From an uncultured Lachnospiraceae bacterium (lineage in GTDB: Bacteria; Bacillota; Clostridia; Lachnospirales; Lachnospiraceae): DNA of 64,000 nucleotides. The stretch is from NCBI GenBank assembly GCA_951802115.1, contig CATOPL010000016.1, positions 16,523-80,522 of the forward strand, given 5' to 3'. Below, piece after piece: positions 1-7,573 of the stretch (its first letter is position 1; each line of letters opens with the position of its first letter). The position numbers and the translations under genes are program-made. The notes beneath the pieces are model-generated. The model saw only the letters and a program-made list of their open reading frames with translations. It was not told the origin of the DNA and searched no databases.

Positions 1-261
1 GGAAGCTGTCTGGCAGGGAAGCTTGCCGGCGGTCTGGGTCAGACGGTCTACTACGATACTACGTTTGGCAACAGCCAGAGAACAATGCAGGCAGAAACAA
101 TGCAGGAGCGTACAGAGGAAGGCGTTCTGGAAACTCCGTTTCTGGCAGCGCTTCAGAATGCGTTTTTGATTCTGGCGGCAGGTGCGGGGATTTCCGGTGT
201 GGGGATTGTTCTGAACCTTCGTCAGGAGCCGATGCAGATGTTCGGGAGCAGGAAAGAATAG
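1..261 (+). CDS. C-terminal end of an integral membrane protein (partial)
   Basis: The reading frame is open from base 1 and stops at TAG 259-261, giving the last 86 residues of a protein that begins outside the window. A hydrophobic stretch (about residues 53-75, starting near PFLAALQNAFLILAAGAG) reads as one transmembrane helix, followed by a short polar tail ending in GSRKE. A final helix with a short cytoplasmic tail would suit a multi-helix transporter such as a DHA2-type major facilitator, but this fragment has no diagnostic motif, so the family is a guess. Confidence 0.6.
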   Translation, partial: GSCLAGKLAGGLGQTVYYDTTFGNSQRTMQAETMQERTEEGVLETPFLAALQNAFLILAAGAGISGVGIVLNLRQEPMQMFGSRKE

Positions 262-297
262 ATAGAAAACTGTAAAAAGCTGTCAACAGAAAAGATA

Positions 298-325
298 TTG
301 ACAAAATATTTAAAAATGTTATTAT
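298..325 (+). promoter_or_regulatory. Sigma-A-type promoter of the lipoprotein gene
   Basis: TTGACA at 298-303 and TATTAT at 320-325, separated by 16 bases, lie just upstream of the lipoprotein gene. The ATG at 324 overlaps the -10 element, so it cannot be the start of a gene read from this promoter; that supports the start at 372. Confidence 0.7.
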
Positions 326-371
326 GGACTGGCGAGGAGATTTCCTGAGTAAAGAAAAAGGAGAGAAGATT

Positions 372-1307
372 ATGAAAAAGAGAAACAGATTTCTGGCGCT
401 GATTCTGACTGCGGCTTTGTCCATGTCAATGGCTGCATGCGGAAGCAGCGGCGCTGACAGCGAGACATCAGGAGATGCAGGCGTGGAGACAGAAGCAGAA
501 GGCGGCGCTGCAGAGGAGACAGAAGCTCCGGCAGAGCAGGAAGAAGCTGCGGATCCTTTTGCAGCTGCACAGGAGAATATGGCATCCGTTACCAGTCTTG
601 ATGCATCATTGAATATGGAGATGGACATGACAATGAGCGCTGACGGACAGGAACAGAACTTGGAAAGCGTTACGACGATGGAGATGAGCTGCATCTATGA
701 TCCTCTGCAGATAAAGATGGATATGACGGTGGATGCCGGCGAGGCGGGAAGCGCAACTACAAGTATTTATATGGAAAATACAGATGACGGCTATATGGCG
801 TACATGAATGACGGCAGCGGCTGGCAGTCCCAGCAGATCTCTGCAGCTGAGATAGATGAATACGATTTCAGTACGGATATGAGTCTTTATCTGAATGGAA
901 ATTATAATTTCCAGGCAGAAGGAAAAGATGAAGTAGACGGTGCAGCTGCATATAAATATACAGGAGCTATTACCGGCGATGAGATGAAAGAACTGATGCT
1001 TTCCTCCGGAGCTCTGAATTCTGTCAGCCAGTTTGGTGTTGATACCAGTCAGATTGACGGGATGCTGGACGGCCTGGGGGACCTGAAAATTGATCTGTGG
1101 ATTGATGAGGCAACCCTTTATCCGGTCAAATATGAGATTGATATGACTGAGCCGATGAATACGCTGATGGGCAACATGGTCGAAGCTCTGGGCGAGCAGG
1201 CGCAGGGAGTATCCATGAGCATTCCGAAGATGGTGATGAGCATGACCTGTTCTAACTATAATGGTGTGACAGAGATTGTTGTTCCTGAGGAAGCAAAAGC
1301 GAACTAA
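372..1307 (+). CDS. Secreted lipoprotein, DUF6612/LppX-like
   Basis: A 311-residue lipoprotein. The start at 372 has AAAGGAG about 7 bases upstream and opens with a basic n-region (MKKRNR), a hydrophobic core and a lipobox-like end (SMAAC at about residues 17-21). Next comes an acidic, Ala/Glu-rich linker (to about residue 60), typical of a tether between lipid anchor and folded domain. The remaining ~250 residues are methionine-rich with alternating beta-strand character and end in a motif I associate with DUF6612-type Clostridia lipoproteins, structurally related to LolA/LppX folds. It is probably attached to the outer face of the membrane. No substrate can be deduced. It is transcribed alone, between its own promoter and terminator. 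Confidence 0.75.
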   Translation: MKKRNRFLALILTAALSMSMAACGSSGADSETSGDAGVETEAEGGAAEETEAPAEQEEAADPFAAAQENMASVTSLDASLNMEMDMTMSADGQEQNLESVTTMEMSCIYDPLQIKMDMTVDAGEAGSATTSIYMENTDDGYMAYMNDGSGWQSQQISAAEIDEYDFSTDMSLYLNGNYNFQAEGKDEVDGAAAYKYTGAITGDEMKELMLSSGALNSVSQFGVDTSQIDGMLDGLGDLKIDLWIDEATLYPVKYEIDMTEPMNTLMGNMVEALGEQAQGVSMSIPKMVMSMTCSNYNGVTEIVVPEEAKAN

Positions 1308-1323
1308 AAAACAAAAGAAAGAT

Positions 1324-1379
1324 ATCCTCTCGGAAATCTGTATTCTGACAGTGTCGGCAGATTCCTGAGAGGATTTTTT
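1324..1379 (+). terminator. Intrinsic terminator of the lipoprotein gene
   Basis: The arms ATCCTCTC (from 1324) and GAGAGGAT (to about 1374) form a stem extended by AAATCTG/CAGATT, followed directly by a run of six T. Confidence 0.85.
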
Positions 1380-1430
1380 GGATTCATATTTTTCGCGCAA
1401 CCCAGCCTTGCCAATTATCTAAAAAGGTGA

Positions 1431-1572
1431 TAGACTATAGCCAGAGCGTGTTTGAAAATTCATTTCCGCTGTCTGCACATTCCGCAAATTGTGGCAAACG
1501 ACCGGTGGAAAGTAATTTTCAAACACACTCTGGTGTACTGGCTGGCTGACAATCAGACAGTATACTAGTCTA
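1431..1572. repeat. Long imperfect palindrome, MITE-like or REP-like
   Basis: Inverted arms at 1441-1460 and 1514-1533 match at 19 of 20 positions (CCAGAGCGTGTTTGAAAATT against the reverse complement). The pairing continues less perfectly inward (TTTCC and GGAAA). An outer pair, TAGACTATAG at 1431-1440 and CTAGTCTA at 1565-1572, also matches. There is no coding frame inside. The structure fits a small non-autonomous mobile element or an extragenic palindrome. It sits immediately before the NUDIX gene, so it may form that gene's leader. Confidence 0.65.
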
Positions 1573-1603
1573 TGAGGCACACCAATCGACAGGAGGAATT
1601 GCA

Positions 1604-2053
1604 GTGATAGAAGCAACGAGCTGCGGCGGTGTGGTAATATTTCGCGGAAAGATTCTGCTTTTGTACAAAAATTACAAGAATAAGTATGAAGGCTGGGTAT
1701 TGCCGAAAGGAACTGTAGAACCGGGTGAGGAACACTGCCAGACAGCGGTACGTGAAGTTCGGGAAGAAACAGGAGTTGATGCAAGAATTGTAAAATACGT
1801 CGGAAAGAGTCAGTATACGTTCAATGTGCCGGAGGATGTGGTGGAGAAGGATGTACACTGGTATCTGATGACGTCAGACAGTTATTACAGTAAACCACAG
1901 CGTGAAGAATACTTTATGGACTCCGGATATTACAAATATCATGAAGCATATCATCTGCTGAAATTTCCGAATGAGAAGCAGATCCTGGAAAAAGCCTACA
2001 ATGTGTATATTGAGATGAAGAAAAGTAATCTCTGGGGGAATCGTAAACAGTAG
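1604..2053 (+). CDS. NUDIX hydrolase
   Basis: A 149-residue NUDIX protein that should cleave a nucleoside diphosphate linked to another group; the substrate cannot be read from sequence. The full Nudix box (GX5EX7REUXEEXGU) lies at residues 36-58, with the metal-binding REVREE at 50-55. It starts at GTG 1604, chosen because AGGAGG lies at 1591-1596 with 7-base spacing. The C-terminal 60 residues are rich in Tyr and Lys, and resemble the diadenosine-polyphosphate hydrolase group only loosely. It lies just after the palindromic repeat and is closed by its own terminator, so it appears monocistronic. Confidence 0.85.
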   Translation: MIEATSCGGVVIFRGKILLLYKNYKNKYEGWVLPKGTVEPGEEHCQTAVREVREETGVDARIVKYVGKSQYTFNVPEDVVEKDVHWYLMTSDSYYSKPQREEYFMDSGYYKYHEAYHLLKFPNEKQILEKAYNVYIEMKKSNLWGNRKQ

Positions 2054-2095
2054 AGAACATGTTTTTCCTGTTTTCTGCTGTCATGAATAAGAGAA

Positions 2096-2124
2096 GGGGT
2101 TGTTGGCAACGACAGCCTCTTTTT
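2096..2124 (+). terminator. Intrinsic terminator with GCAA tetraloop
   Basis: GGGGTTGTTG (2096-2105) pairs through several G-U pairs with CGACAGCCTC (2110-2119) around a GCAA loop, followed by TTTTT. A perfect 20-base palindrome at 2115-2134 (GCCTCTTTTT and its complement) overlaps the downstream arm and could compete with it. Confidence 0.75.
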
Positions 2125-2144
2125 AAAAAGAGGCAGGATAGAAG

Positions 2145-2474
2145 ATGAGATGGTATCAGGATCTGTATCTGGGTCCGAATGCAGGACAGAATATTAGCAA
2201 TATCAGGAAGAAGGCAGCTTCCGGTCAATGGATGGCAGGAATTTATTATATAACACTGGCTTCGGTTCCGGGGAATCTTCTGGATATTTTCCATAATGGA
2301 ATGCTCAGGCAGCCTCTGTTTCTGCAGAGACAGTGTTTGGATGTCATCGGGATAGCGCAGGGCAGGATGGAAGCGCTCAGACTTGCCGAACAGATCATAT
2401 GGGACCTGTACCGGAACACAGAAGGGTTCGACATCCGGTCTTACTTTCGATCAGAGGATTTTGTGGAGGATTAA
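2145..2474 (+). CDS. Conserved hypothetical protein, 109 residues
   Basis: I do not recognise a domain. The protein is probably soluble and mostly helical, with a short hydrophobic stretch near residues 28-45 (WMAGIYYITLASVPGN) and an acidic end (SEDFVED). The opening MRWYQDLYLGPNAG followed by a Lys/Arg-rich helix is of a type I recall in other Lachnospiraceae, without a function. It starts at ATG 2145 after AGGATAGAAG. It ends 11 bases before the ytfI-like gene, so it is probably the first gene of the operon containing ytfI and ytfJ, which would point to sporulation. Confidence 0.6.
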   Translation: MRWYQDLYLGPNAGQNISNIRKKAASGQWMAGIYYITLASVPGNLLDIFHNGMLRQPLFLQRQCLDVIGIAQGRMEALRLAEQIIWDLYRNTEGFDIRSYFRSEDFVED

Positions 2475-2485
2475 ATAACATCTGT

Positions 2486-3502
2486 ATGCTGCATGTCATA
2501 TTGTTAATTTTTAAAATATTGGGAATCATTTTTCTTGTAGCAGTCGGACTCGTTCTGCTGATTTTGTATGCGGTGTTATTTGCGGCGGTTTCCTACCGCG
2601 CGGATATAAGAAAAAAGGAAAATCTAAAAGTTGTGTTTTTTGCATCCTGGCTTTTTCGGGTTGTGACAGTCCGGTTTTTCCTGAACAGCGAGAATCACTG
2701 GGAGCCGGAATTTCAGATGCGGTTGCTGGGTTATCCGATGTGGAAGAATACAGAAAAAGAGTCAAGATGGAAAAGGCTGAAGCAGTTTCGAACATGGATC
2801 AAAAAGAAATTTGCGTCGTGGCGAAAGAGGAAAAGAAAGACAGAAGAAGGAAAGGACAACAGAGAGTTCCGCATAGATGAAAGCCTGGCTCAGAACAGAA
2901 AAACGCTGACTCAGAAGCCGGCAGAGAGTTCCGAAAATCTGGCAGAAGAGAGCGGCAGGCATCAGGAAGACGGTATTCAGAGTTCAGATCATGAAAAAAC
3001 AACAGGATCATCAGATTATACAGAACGTCAGAAAAAGAGAACGATCTTCCGGAAAGTTGTCGATACGGTTCACAGTATCTGCAGAAAAGTAAAACAGATC
3101 TGGAAAAAAATAACAGGACCGGAAAATGTGTTTCGAAAGCTTCGAAATCAAATAAGCGGTTTTTTGGAGTTCTGGAATCTGGAGGAACACGTACGCGCCA
3201 GAAAAAAAATATGGAGTGAGTTTCAGTATCTGTGGAAAAAATCAAGGCCCAAAAAGGTCAGAGGAAGGATTGTCTTTGGTTTTTCTGATCCCGCTGATAC
3301 GGGACTCTGTATGGGGGCTGTGGGTATGCTGTGCGCATGGTATCCCAAAAAGCTGGAGATCATTCCGAATTTTGAGAGAGAGATTTTGGAAGGAGAACTG
3401 CTGATCAGAGGAAAAGTGCGTTTTTACGTGTTTGTCCGTGTATTATGGAGAGTTTACAGAGATAAGGATATTCGTCATATGTATCGGCATTGGCGGGAAT
3501 GA
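2486..3502 (+). CDS. ytfI: DUF2953 membrane protein, YtfI-like
   Basis: A 338-residue protein with one strong N-terminal transmembrane segment (about residues 4-32) and a YRADI motif directly after it, as in DUF2953 proteins. The middle (about 95-230) is a highly charged Lys/Glu/Arg linker, much longer and more polar than in B. subtilis YtfI. The C-terminal part (from about residue 255, with GFSDPADTG) is the conserved DUF2953 region. Start at ATG 2486; a GGAGG lies about 16 bases upstream, farther than ideal. The gene is followed after 12 bases by ytfJ, the same order as in B. subtilis, which supports the identification and suggests a role in sporulation. Confidence 0.8.
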   Translation: MLHVILLIFKILGIIFLVAVGLVLLILYAVLFAAVSYRADIRKKENLKVVFFASWLFRVVTVRFFLNSENHWEPEFQMRLLGYPMWKNTEKESRWKRLKQFRTWIKKKFASWRKRKRKTEEGKDNREFRIDESLAQNRKTLTQKPAESSENLAEESGRHQEDGIQSSDHEKTTGSSDYTERQKKRTIFRKVVDTVHSICRKVKQIWKKITGPENVFRKLRNQISGFLEFWNLEEHVRARKKIWSEFQYLWKKSRPKKVRGRIVFGFSDPADTGLCMGAVGMLCAWYPKKLEIIPNFEREILEGELLIRGKVRFYVFVRVLWRVYRDKDIRHMYRHWRE

Positions 3503-3514
3503 CAGGAGGTTTTT

Positions 3515-3916
3515 ATGAGCGAAAAAAAAGTCAACAGTTTTGAGACAACCGTTTCTTCCCTGTTTCAGGGGATGGATCATTTTATTTCCAGTAAGACGGT
3601 AGTAGGAGATGCAATCACAGTCGGAGACACGATTCTTTTGCCTCTGGTAGATGTTTCCTTCGGAGTCGGCGCCGGAGCCAGTTCCAGCGACAGCAAGAAC
3701 AACGGTGCGGGCGGGCTGGGAGGAAAAATCTCACCGAGCGCGGTACTGGTGATCAAGGACGGCAATATTCGTCTGGTCAATGTGAAAAATCAGGATGCGG
3801 TGACCAAGATTCTGGATATGGTACCGGATGTAATCAACAAATTTACAGCGGGAAAATCGAAAGACAGTTCTGATCCGGAAGTGGACAGGGCGGTGGATAA
3901 GATTTTGAATTCCTGA
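3515..3916 (+). CDS. ytfJ: Spore protein YtfJ / GerW family
   Basis: A 133-residue YtfJ/GerW-family protein, full length for the family. Typical features are the N-terminal ETTVSSLFQGMDHF, the VGDTILLPLVDVSFGVGAGAS core and a glycine-rich loop (NNGAGGLGGKISPSA), followed by a strand carrying VLVIKDGNIRLVNV. In B. subtilis GerW is made in the forespore and is needed for normal germination; the same role is inferred here. The start at 3515 has AGGAGG about 8 bases upstream (GACAGGAGGTTTTT). It is the last gene of the ytfI-ytfJ unit. Confidence 0.88.
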   Translation: MSEKKVNSFETTVSSLFQGMDHFISSKTVVGDAITVGDTILLPLVDVSFGVGAGASSSDSKNNGAGGLGGKISPSAVLVIKDGNIRLVNVKNQDAVTKILDMVPDVINKFTAGKSKDSSDPEVDRAVDKILNS

Positions 3917-3983
3917 TCCGGACAGGCTCTGTCAACCGTTCATGTATGCAGGGACGAAGAAGAGAGATAACAGGAATAAAGAT

Positions 3984-4499
3984 ATGGAGTTAATCAAATA
4001 TCCAAGAACTCCTCATCTGTCCGGTTCCAGGCTTCAGCCGGGACAGGAGCTGTATGATGATACATGGGGAGAAGTGGTTCTTATGGCCGGACTTCCCGGT
4101 ACTGGAAAGGATACCTGGATTCGGGAGAATCTCCCGGAACTGCCGATGATCTCTCTGGATGAAGTCAGAAAAGAGATACACATTCTGCCCCGGGAGCCTC
4201 AGGGGCCTGTGGCAGCGGCGGCCAGAGAAAAAGCAAGGGAGCATTTGCGCAGGCAGGAGAGTTTTGTGTGGAATGCTACCAATGTAACGCCATCGATTCG
4301 GGAAAAGCAGATTCGGTTGTTTCAGGCATATCACGCTGCGGTGAGGATTGTCTACCTGGAGACGGAATGGAAAGAGCAGCTTCGCAGGAATCACAGCCGG
4401 GAGGAAACGGTGCCCCAAGAGGAGATCGACAGGATGATGAGGAATCTTGTGCTGCCGGAACGGTTCGAGGCGGAACGGGTGGAGTGGTTTTGCGTATAA
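3984..4499 (+). CDS. P-loop polynucleotide-kinase-like ATPase
   Basis: A 171-residue P-loop protein of the AAA_33/zeta-toxin/T4 polynucleotide-kinase group. It has a Walker A motif (GLPGTGKD, about residues 36-43), a conserved Asp after a strand (ISLDEVRKE), a WNATN motif (about residues 96-100) of the kind that closes the nucleotide site in Pnkp-like kinases, and a basic lid helix (QLRRNHSR). The first ~20 residues (KYPRTPHL-GSRLQPG) resemble the start of some RNA-ligase-family proteins. A 5'-hydroxyl RNA or DNA kinase role in nucleic-acid repair is inferred, not shown. Start chosen at 3984 (AGGAA about 9 bases upstream); an upstream ATG at 3942 is in frame but has a poorer site. Confidence 0.65.
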   Translation: MELIKYPRTPHLSGSRLQPGQELYDDTWGEVVLMAGLPGTGKDTWIRENLPELPMISLDEVRKEIHILPREPQGPVAAAAREKAREHLRRQESFVWNATNVTPSIREKQIRLFQAYHAAVRIVYLETEWKEQLRRNHSREETVPQEEIDRMMRNLVLPERFEAERVEWFCV

Positions 4500-4585
4500 G
4501 ACAGAATGCTGGATCGCAGGTGTTTGCTGCAGTACGGAAGATTGGAATGAAATATGCATAAAATGCAGAAAAAGTAAAATTTTGC

Positions 4586-4614
4586 TTGCAAATTATAAAA
4601 GTTTCTGGTAGAAT
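4586..4614 (+). promoter_or_regulatory. rpmB promoter
   Basis: TTGCAA at 4586-4591 and TAGAAT at 4609-4614 with a 17-base spacer, about 50 bases upstream of rpmB. Confidence 0.7.
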
Positions 4615-4666
4615 GACAAGAGTTATGAGCCTGTAAGGTTCAAATAAGCCTAAGGGAGGTGCAATG

Positions 4667-4852
4667 ATGGCTAAATGTGCAATTTGTGACAAGAGTGTTC
4701 ACTTTGGAAACAATGTGAGTCATTCCCATAGAAAATCCAGTAAAATGTGGAGATCCAATGTGAAATCCGTGAAAGTGAAAGTAAACGGCGGAGCAAAGAA
4801 AATGTATGTATGCACTTCTTGCTTAAAGTCCGGTAAAGTGGAAAGAGCTTAA
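4667..4852 (+). CDS. rpmB: Large ribosomal subunit protein bL28
   Basis: A 61-residue bL28, the usual length. It contains the signature HSHRKSSKMWRSN (about residues 20-32) and two cysteine pairs (CAIC near the start, CTSC near residue 50), so this is the zinc-binding (C+) form of L28 rather than the Zn-free paralog. Two ATGs are in frame, 4664 and 4667; GGAGGT ending at 4660 gives 3- and 6-base spacing, so 4667 is preferred and yields the usual MAKC start. It has its own promoter and terminator, and it is followed by yloU-yloV-recG as in many Firmicutes. Confidence 0.95.
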   Translation: MAKCAICDKSVHFGNNVSHSHRKSSKMWRSNVKSVKVKVNGGAKKMYVCTSCLKSGKVERA

Positions 4853-4881
4853 TCGGCTGTCATTTGATAGGACTGCATGGA

Positions 4882-4909
4882 GGGGTTGTCGATGTGACAG
4901 CCCTTTTTC
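4882..4909 (+). terminator. rpmB terminator
   Basis: GGGGTTGTC (4882-4890) pairs with GACAGCCC (4896-4903), followed by TTTTTC. The same stem family occurs at 2096-2124 and 51650-51712. Confidence 0.8.
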
Positions 4910-4993
4910 TTTATTTTGCGGACAATGTGCCATGTATCTGTGCAGCAGTCCTGACAAGTTACCGGCCTGCTGTCGGGAAGATTCATGCAAGGA

Positions 4994-5140
4994 TCAGCAG
5001 CTGAAAAAGCACTGATAACCGCAGAGAATCAGGACAGCAGAAAGGAAGATGCGGAGGAACAGATTGTCTTCCGGTAAAAACAGAGTGATAAATATCCCGA
5101 TACCGACCCAGAACAGAATGAAACCGATGGTCTTTTTCAT
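4994..5140 (-). CDS. Small membrane protein, 48 residues
   Basis: On the minus strand, ATG at 5140-5138 opens a 48-codon frame ending in TGA at 4996-4994. The product starts MKKTIGFILFWVGIGIFITL, followed by a polar turn (PEDN) and a second hydrophobic segment ending CGYQCFFSC: two predicted membrane helices making a hairpin. An AGGAT lies about 10 bases upstream of the start. A very similar pattern (MKK-IGFILFW, acidic turn, second helix, Cys-rich end) is one I recall for short conserved Clostridia proteins, function unknown. It sits between rpmB and yloU in the opposite orientation and is easily missed because of its size. Confidence 0.65.
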   Translation of the reverse strand: MKKTIGFILFWVGIGIFITLFLPEDNLFLRIFLSAVLILCGYQCFFSC

Positions 5141-5219
5141 AAACAGCCATCCTGACAGCAGAAGATGTTTATTCTATTTATATGCAGGAATTCAGAAAAA
5201 TAGAAAAAACAAAATTTTA

Positions 5220-5248
5220 TTTCATTTTTGCAGGATATCGGGTATAAT
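5220..5248 (+). promoter_or_regulatory. Probable promoter of yloU-yloV
   Basis: A perfect TATAAT at 5243-5248, 70 bases upstream of yloU, with a weak -35 (TTTCAT at 5220-5225, 17-base spacing) in a very AT-rich stretch. Confidence 0.5.
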
Positions 5249-5317
5249 AGTTAATAATTATGTGTACTTGTGAAATGGTGACTGTTTCATAAGAGAATAG
5301 AACTGGGAGGTATTCAT

Positions 5318-5674
5318 ATGCAGGGACAGATTAGTACAGAACTTGGCAATATCACAATTGATGCGGATGTGATTGCTACTTATGCGGGCTCTGTTGCGAT
5401 CGGATGCAGCGGGATTGTAGGTATGGCATCGCTGGATATGCGGGATGGTCTGATGAAGCTGTTAAAAAAGGACAGTATTAAAAGAGGCATTGAGGTTGCA
5501 ATTCAGGATAATGAAATCTATCTGGCATTTCATATGATCGTGGCTTACGGAGTCAATATTCCTGTTGTCTCCGAGAATCTGATTGATTCCGTCAGATATC
5601 AGGTGGAAGCATTTACCGGGATGAAGATTGGAAAAATAGACATCTTTGTAGAAGGCGTAAGAGTGATTGACTAA
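5318..5674 (+). CDS. yloU: Asp23/Gls24 family envelope stress protein YloU
   Basis: A 118-residue Asp23/Gls24 (DUF322) protein of normal length. It contains the domain core ITIDADVIATYAG, the ECSGIVG-like GCSGIVGMAS, and a C-terminal VRYQVEAFTGMKIGKIDIFVEGV. Proteins of this family are cytoplasmic, and some are membrane-tethered through partners in cell-envelope homeostasis. It starts at ATG 5318 after GGGAGGT. It lies 18 bases before the DAK2-domain gene, and the rpmB-yloU-yloV-recG order matches B. subtilis, where yloU and yloV are likewise adjacent. Confidence 0.9.
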   Translation: MQGQISTELGNITIDADVIATYAGSVAIGCSGIVGMASLDMRDGLMKLLKKDSIKRGIEVAIQDNEIYLAFHMIVAYGVNIPVVSENLIDSVRYQVEAFTGMKIGKIDIFVEGVRVID

Positions 5675-5692
5675 CGAGGGAGGAATTGTGTT

Positions 5693-7354
5693 GTGATTAA
5701 GACAATTAATGCTCAGATTGTTGCAAAGATGTTTCTGGGCGGTGCCAAAAATCTTGAGTCCAAAAAAGAGTGGATTAACGAATTGAATGTATTTCCGGTG
5801 CCGGATGGAGATACGGGTACCAATATGACACTGACGATTACGGCTGCAGCGGGTGAAGTCGGTAATCTGGAAAAGATGAATATGGAAACACTGGCAAAAT
5901 GTATTTCCTCAGGTTCTCTTCGCGGTGCGCGGGGGAATTCCGGTGTGATTCTGTCGCAGCTTTTAAGAGGCTTTACAAAAGGGATCAAGGATCAGGAAGA
6001 GCTGGATGTAATTGATCTTGCAAATGCCATGCAAAAGGCGGTGGAAACCGCATATAAGGCGGTTATGAAGCCTAAAGAGGGTACGATTCTGACCGTTGCA
6101 AAAGGAGCTGCGCTGAAAGCGGCGGAGCTTGCCCAGACAGTAGAAGATATTGAAGAATTCTGCCGACTGGTTATTGAGGAGGCAGAAGAAGTTCTGTCAA
6201 GGACGCCGGACATGCTGCCGGTTCTGAAAGAAGCCGGCGTAGTGGATTCAGGCGGACAGGGACTGGTCGAAGTGCTGAAAGGATGTTATGACGCGCTCAC
6301 AGGAAAAGAAGTGGACTATTCTTTTGAAACGCCGAAAACAGAGCATGCGGTCCGGATCAGTGAGCAGACGGAAGCGGATATTCGTTTTGGGTACTGTACA
6401 GAATTTATCATTATGCTGGAAAAGACGTTTGATGAGAAGACAGAGCTGGAATTTAAAGCATTTCTGGAGTCTATCGGAGATTCTATCGTAGTGGTGTCGG
6501 ATGACGATATCGTCAAAGTGCACGTACATACGAACGATCCCGGACTTGCCATCCAGAGAGCGCTTACGTATGGAGCACTGTCGCGTATGAAAATTGACAA
6601 TATGCGTCTGGAGCATGAGGAAAAGCTGATCAAAGATGCTTCGCGTATTGCTGCGGAACAAAAGCAGGAAGAAGTAAAAAAAGAAGCACCCCGTAAAGAA
6701 ATGGGCTTTATCTCGGTATCCATCGGGGAAGGAGTCGGAGAGATCTTTAAAGGACTGGGCGTTGATTATCTGATTGAAGGCGGACAGACGATGAATCCCA
6801 GCACAGAGGATATGCTGGAGGCCATTAATCAGGTAAATGCAGATCACATTTTCATTCTTCCCAACAATAAGAACATTATTCTGGCAGCGAACCAGGCCAG
6901 TTTTCTGACATCCGACAAGAAGGTGATTGTAATTCCGACCAAGACGATTCCTCAGGGGATTACGGCTATGGTCAATTATATTCCGGAGGAGACGCCAGAG
7001 GAGAATGAGACTCGGATGCAGGCAGAGATTGAGAATGTGAAAACCGGACAGGTAACTTACGCGGTCCGGGACACAAAGATCGATGATAAGGAGATTCATC
7101 TGGGAGATATCATGGGTATCGGAGATCACGGGATTCTGGCTGTGGGAAAAGGAATTCAGAAGACGACGCTTGCCATGATGGAGCAGCTTGTTGATGCGGA
7201 TTCAGAGATCATTGGGATTTACTATGGCGAAGAAGTGTCCGAAAAAGATGCGCAGGTACTTGGTGAAAAGATTGCAGAAAAGTATCCGAATGCAGAAGTG
7301 GAAGTCCATTATGGAGGACAGCCGATCTATTATTATGTGGTATCAGTTGAATAG
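5693..7354 (+). CDS. yloV: DAK2-domain kinase, YloV/FakA family
   Basis: A 553-residue YloV/FakA-family protein, the expected length. The N-terminal DAK2/DhaL ATP-binding domain (about residues 8-200) carries NVFPVPDGDTGTNM (Mg-binding aspartates) and GSLRGARGNSGVILSQ; a middle region (about 230-310) and a C-terminal DegV-like domain (about 330-550) follow. In staphylococci FakA phosphorylates fatty acids bound by FakB for phospholipid synthesis; the same chemistry is inferred here, although no fakB is in the window. Translation starts at GTG 5693 after GGGAGGAATTGTGTT; other nearby start codons run straight into stops. Confidence 0.88.
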   Translation: MIKTINAQIVAKMFLGGAKNLESKKEWINELNVFPVPDGDTGTNMTLTITAAAGEVGNLEKMNMETLAKCISSGSLRGARGNSGVILSQLLRGFTKGIKDQEELDVIDLANAMQKAVETAYKAVMKPKEGTILTVAKGAALKAAELAQTVEDIEEFCRLVIEEAEEVLSRTPDMLPVLKEAGVVDSGGQGLVEVLKGCYDALTGKEVDYSFETPKTEHAVRISEQTEADIRFGYCTEFIIMLEKTFDEKTELEFKAFLESIGDSIVVVSDDDIVKVHVHTNDPGLAIQRALTYGALSRMKIDNMRLEHEEKLIKDASRIAAEQKQEEVKKEAPRKEMGFISVSIGEGVGEIFKGLGVDYLIEGGQTMNPSTEDMLEAINQVNADHIFILPNNKNIILAANQASFLTSDKKVIVIPTKTIPQGITAMVNYIPEETPEENETRMQAEIENVKTGQVTYAVRDTKIDDKEIHLGDIMGIGDHGILAVGKGIQKTTLAMMEQLVDADSEIIGIYYGEEVSEKDAQVLGEKIAEKYPNAEVEVHYGGQPIYYYVVSVE

Positions 7355-7573
7355 GTGAAGCAGTGAACAGACAGGACTGCCGTAACATGTAATTCTGTCT
7401 GTGTTTTCAGCGCATTGGGGCGGGCCGAGGTCTTGAACCGGCTGACCGTTATAGTTTATACAAGCGCTGAGTACACAGATGGGATACATATTGCGGCAGT
7501 TTTGTCCTTTGGGTGTGCAGTTTTGCTGCGAAAGCTCTGACCGTATTTGCTGCTGGTGTATGGAGGAAAGGAT

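Noticed and set aside
324..371. N-terminal extension of the lipoprotein from ATG 324
   Set aside because: The ATG overlaps the -10 element at 320-325, and the lipoprotein signal begins at 372 with a proper ribosome site.
5049..5273. 74-residue plus-strand frame between rpmB and yloU
   Set aside because: Antisense to the small membrane protein and runs through the yloU promoter; no ribosome site.
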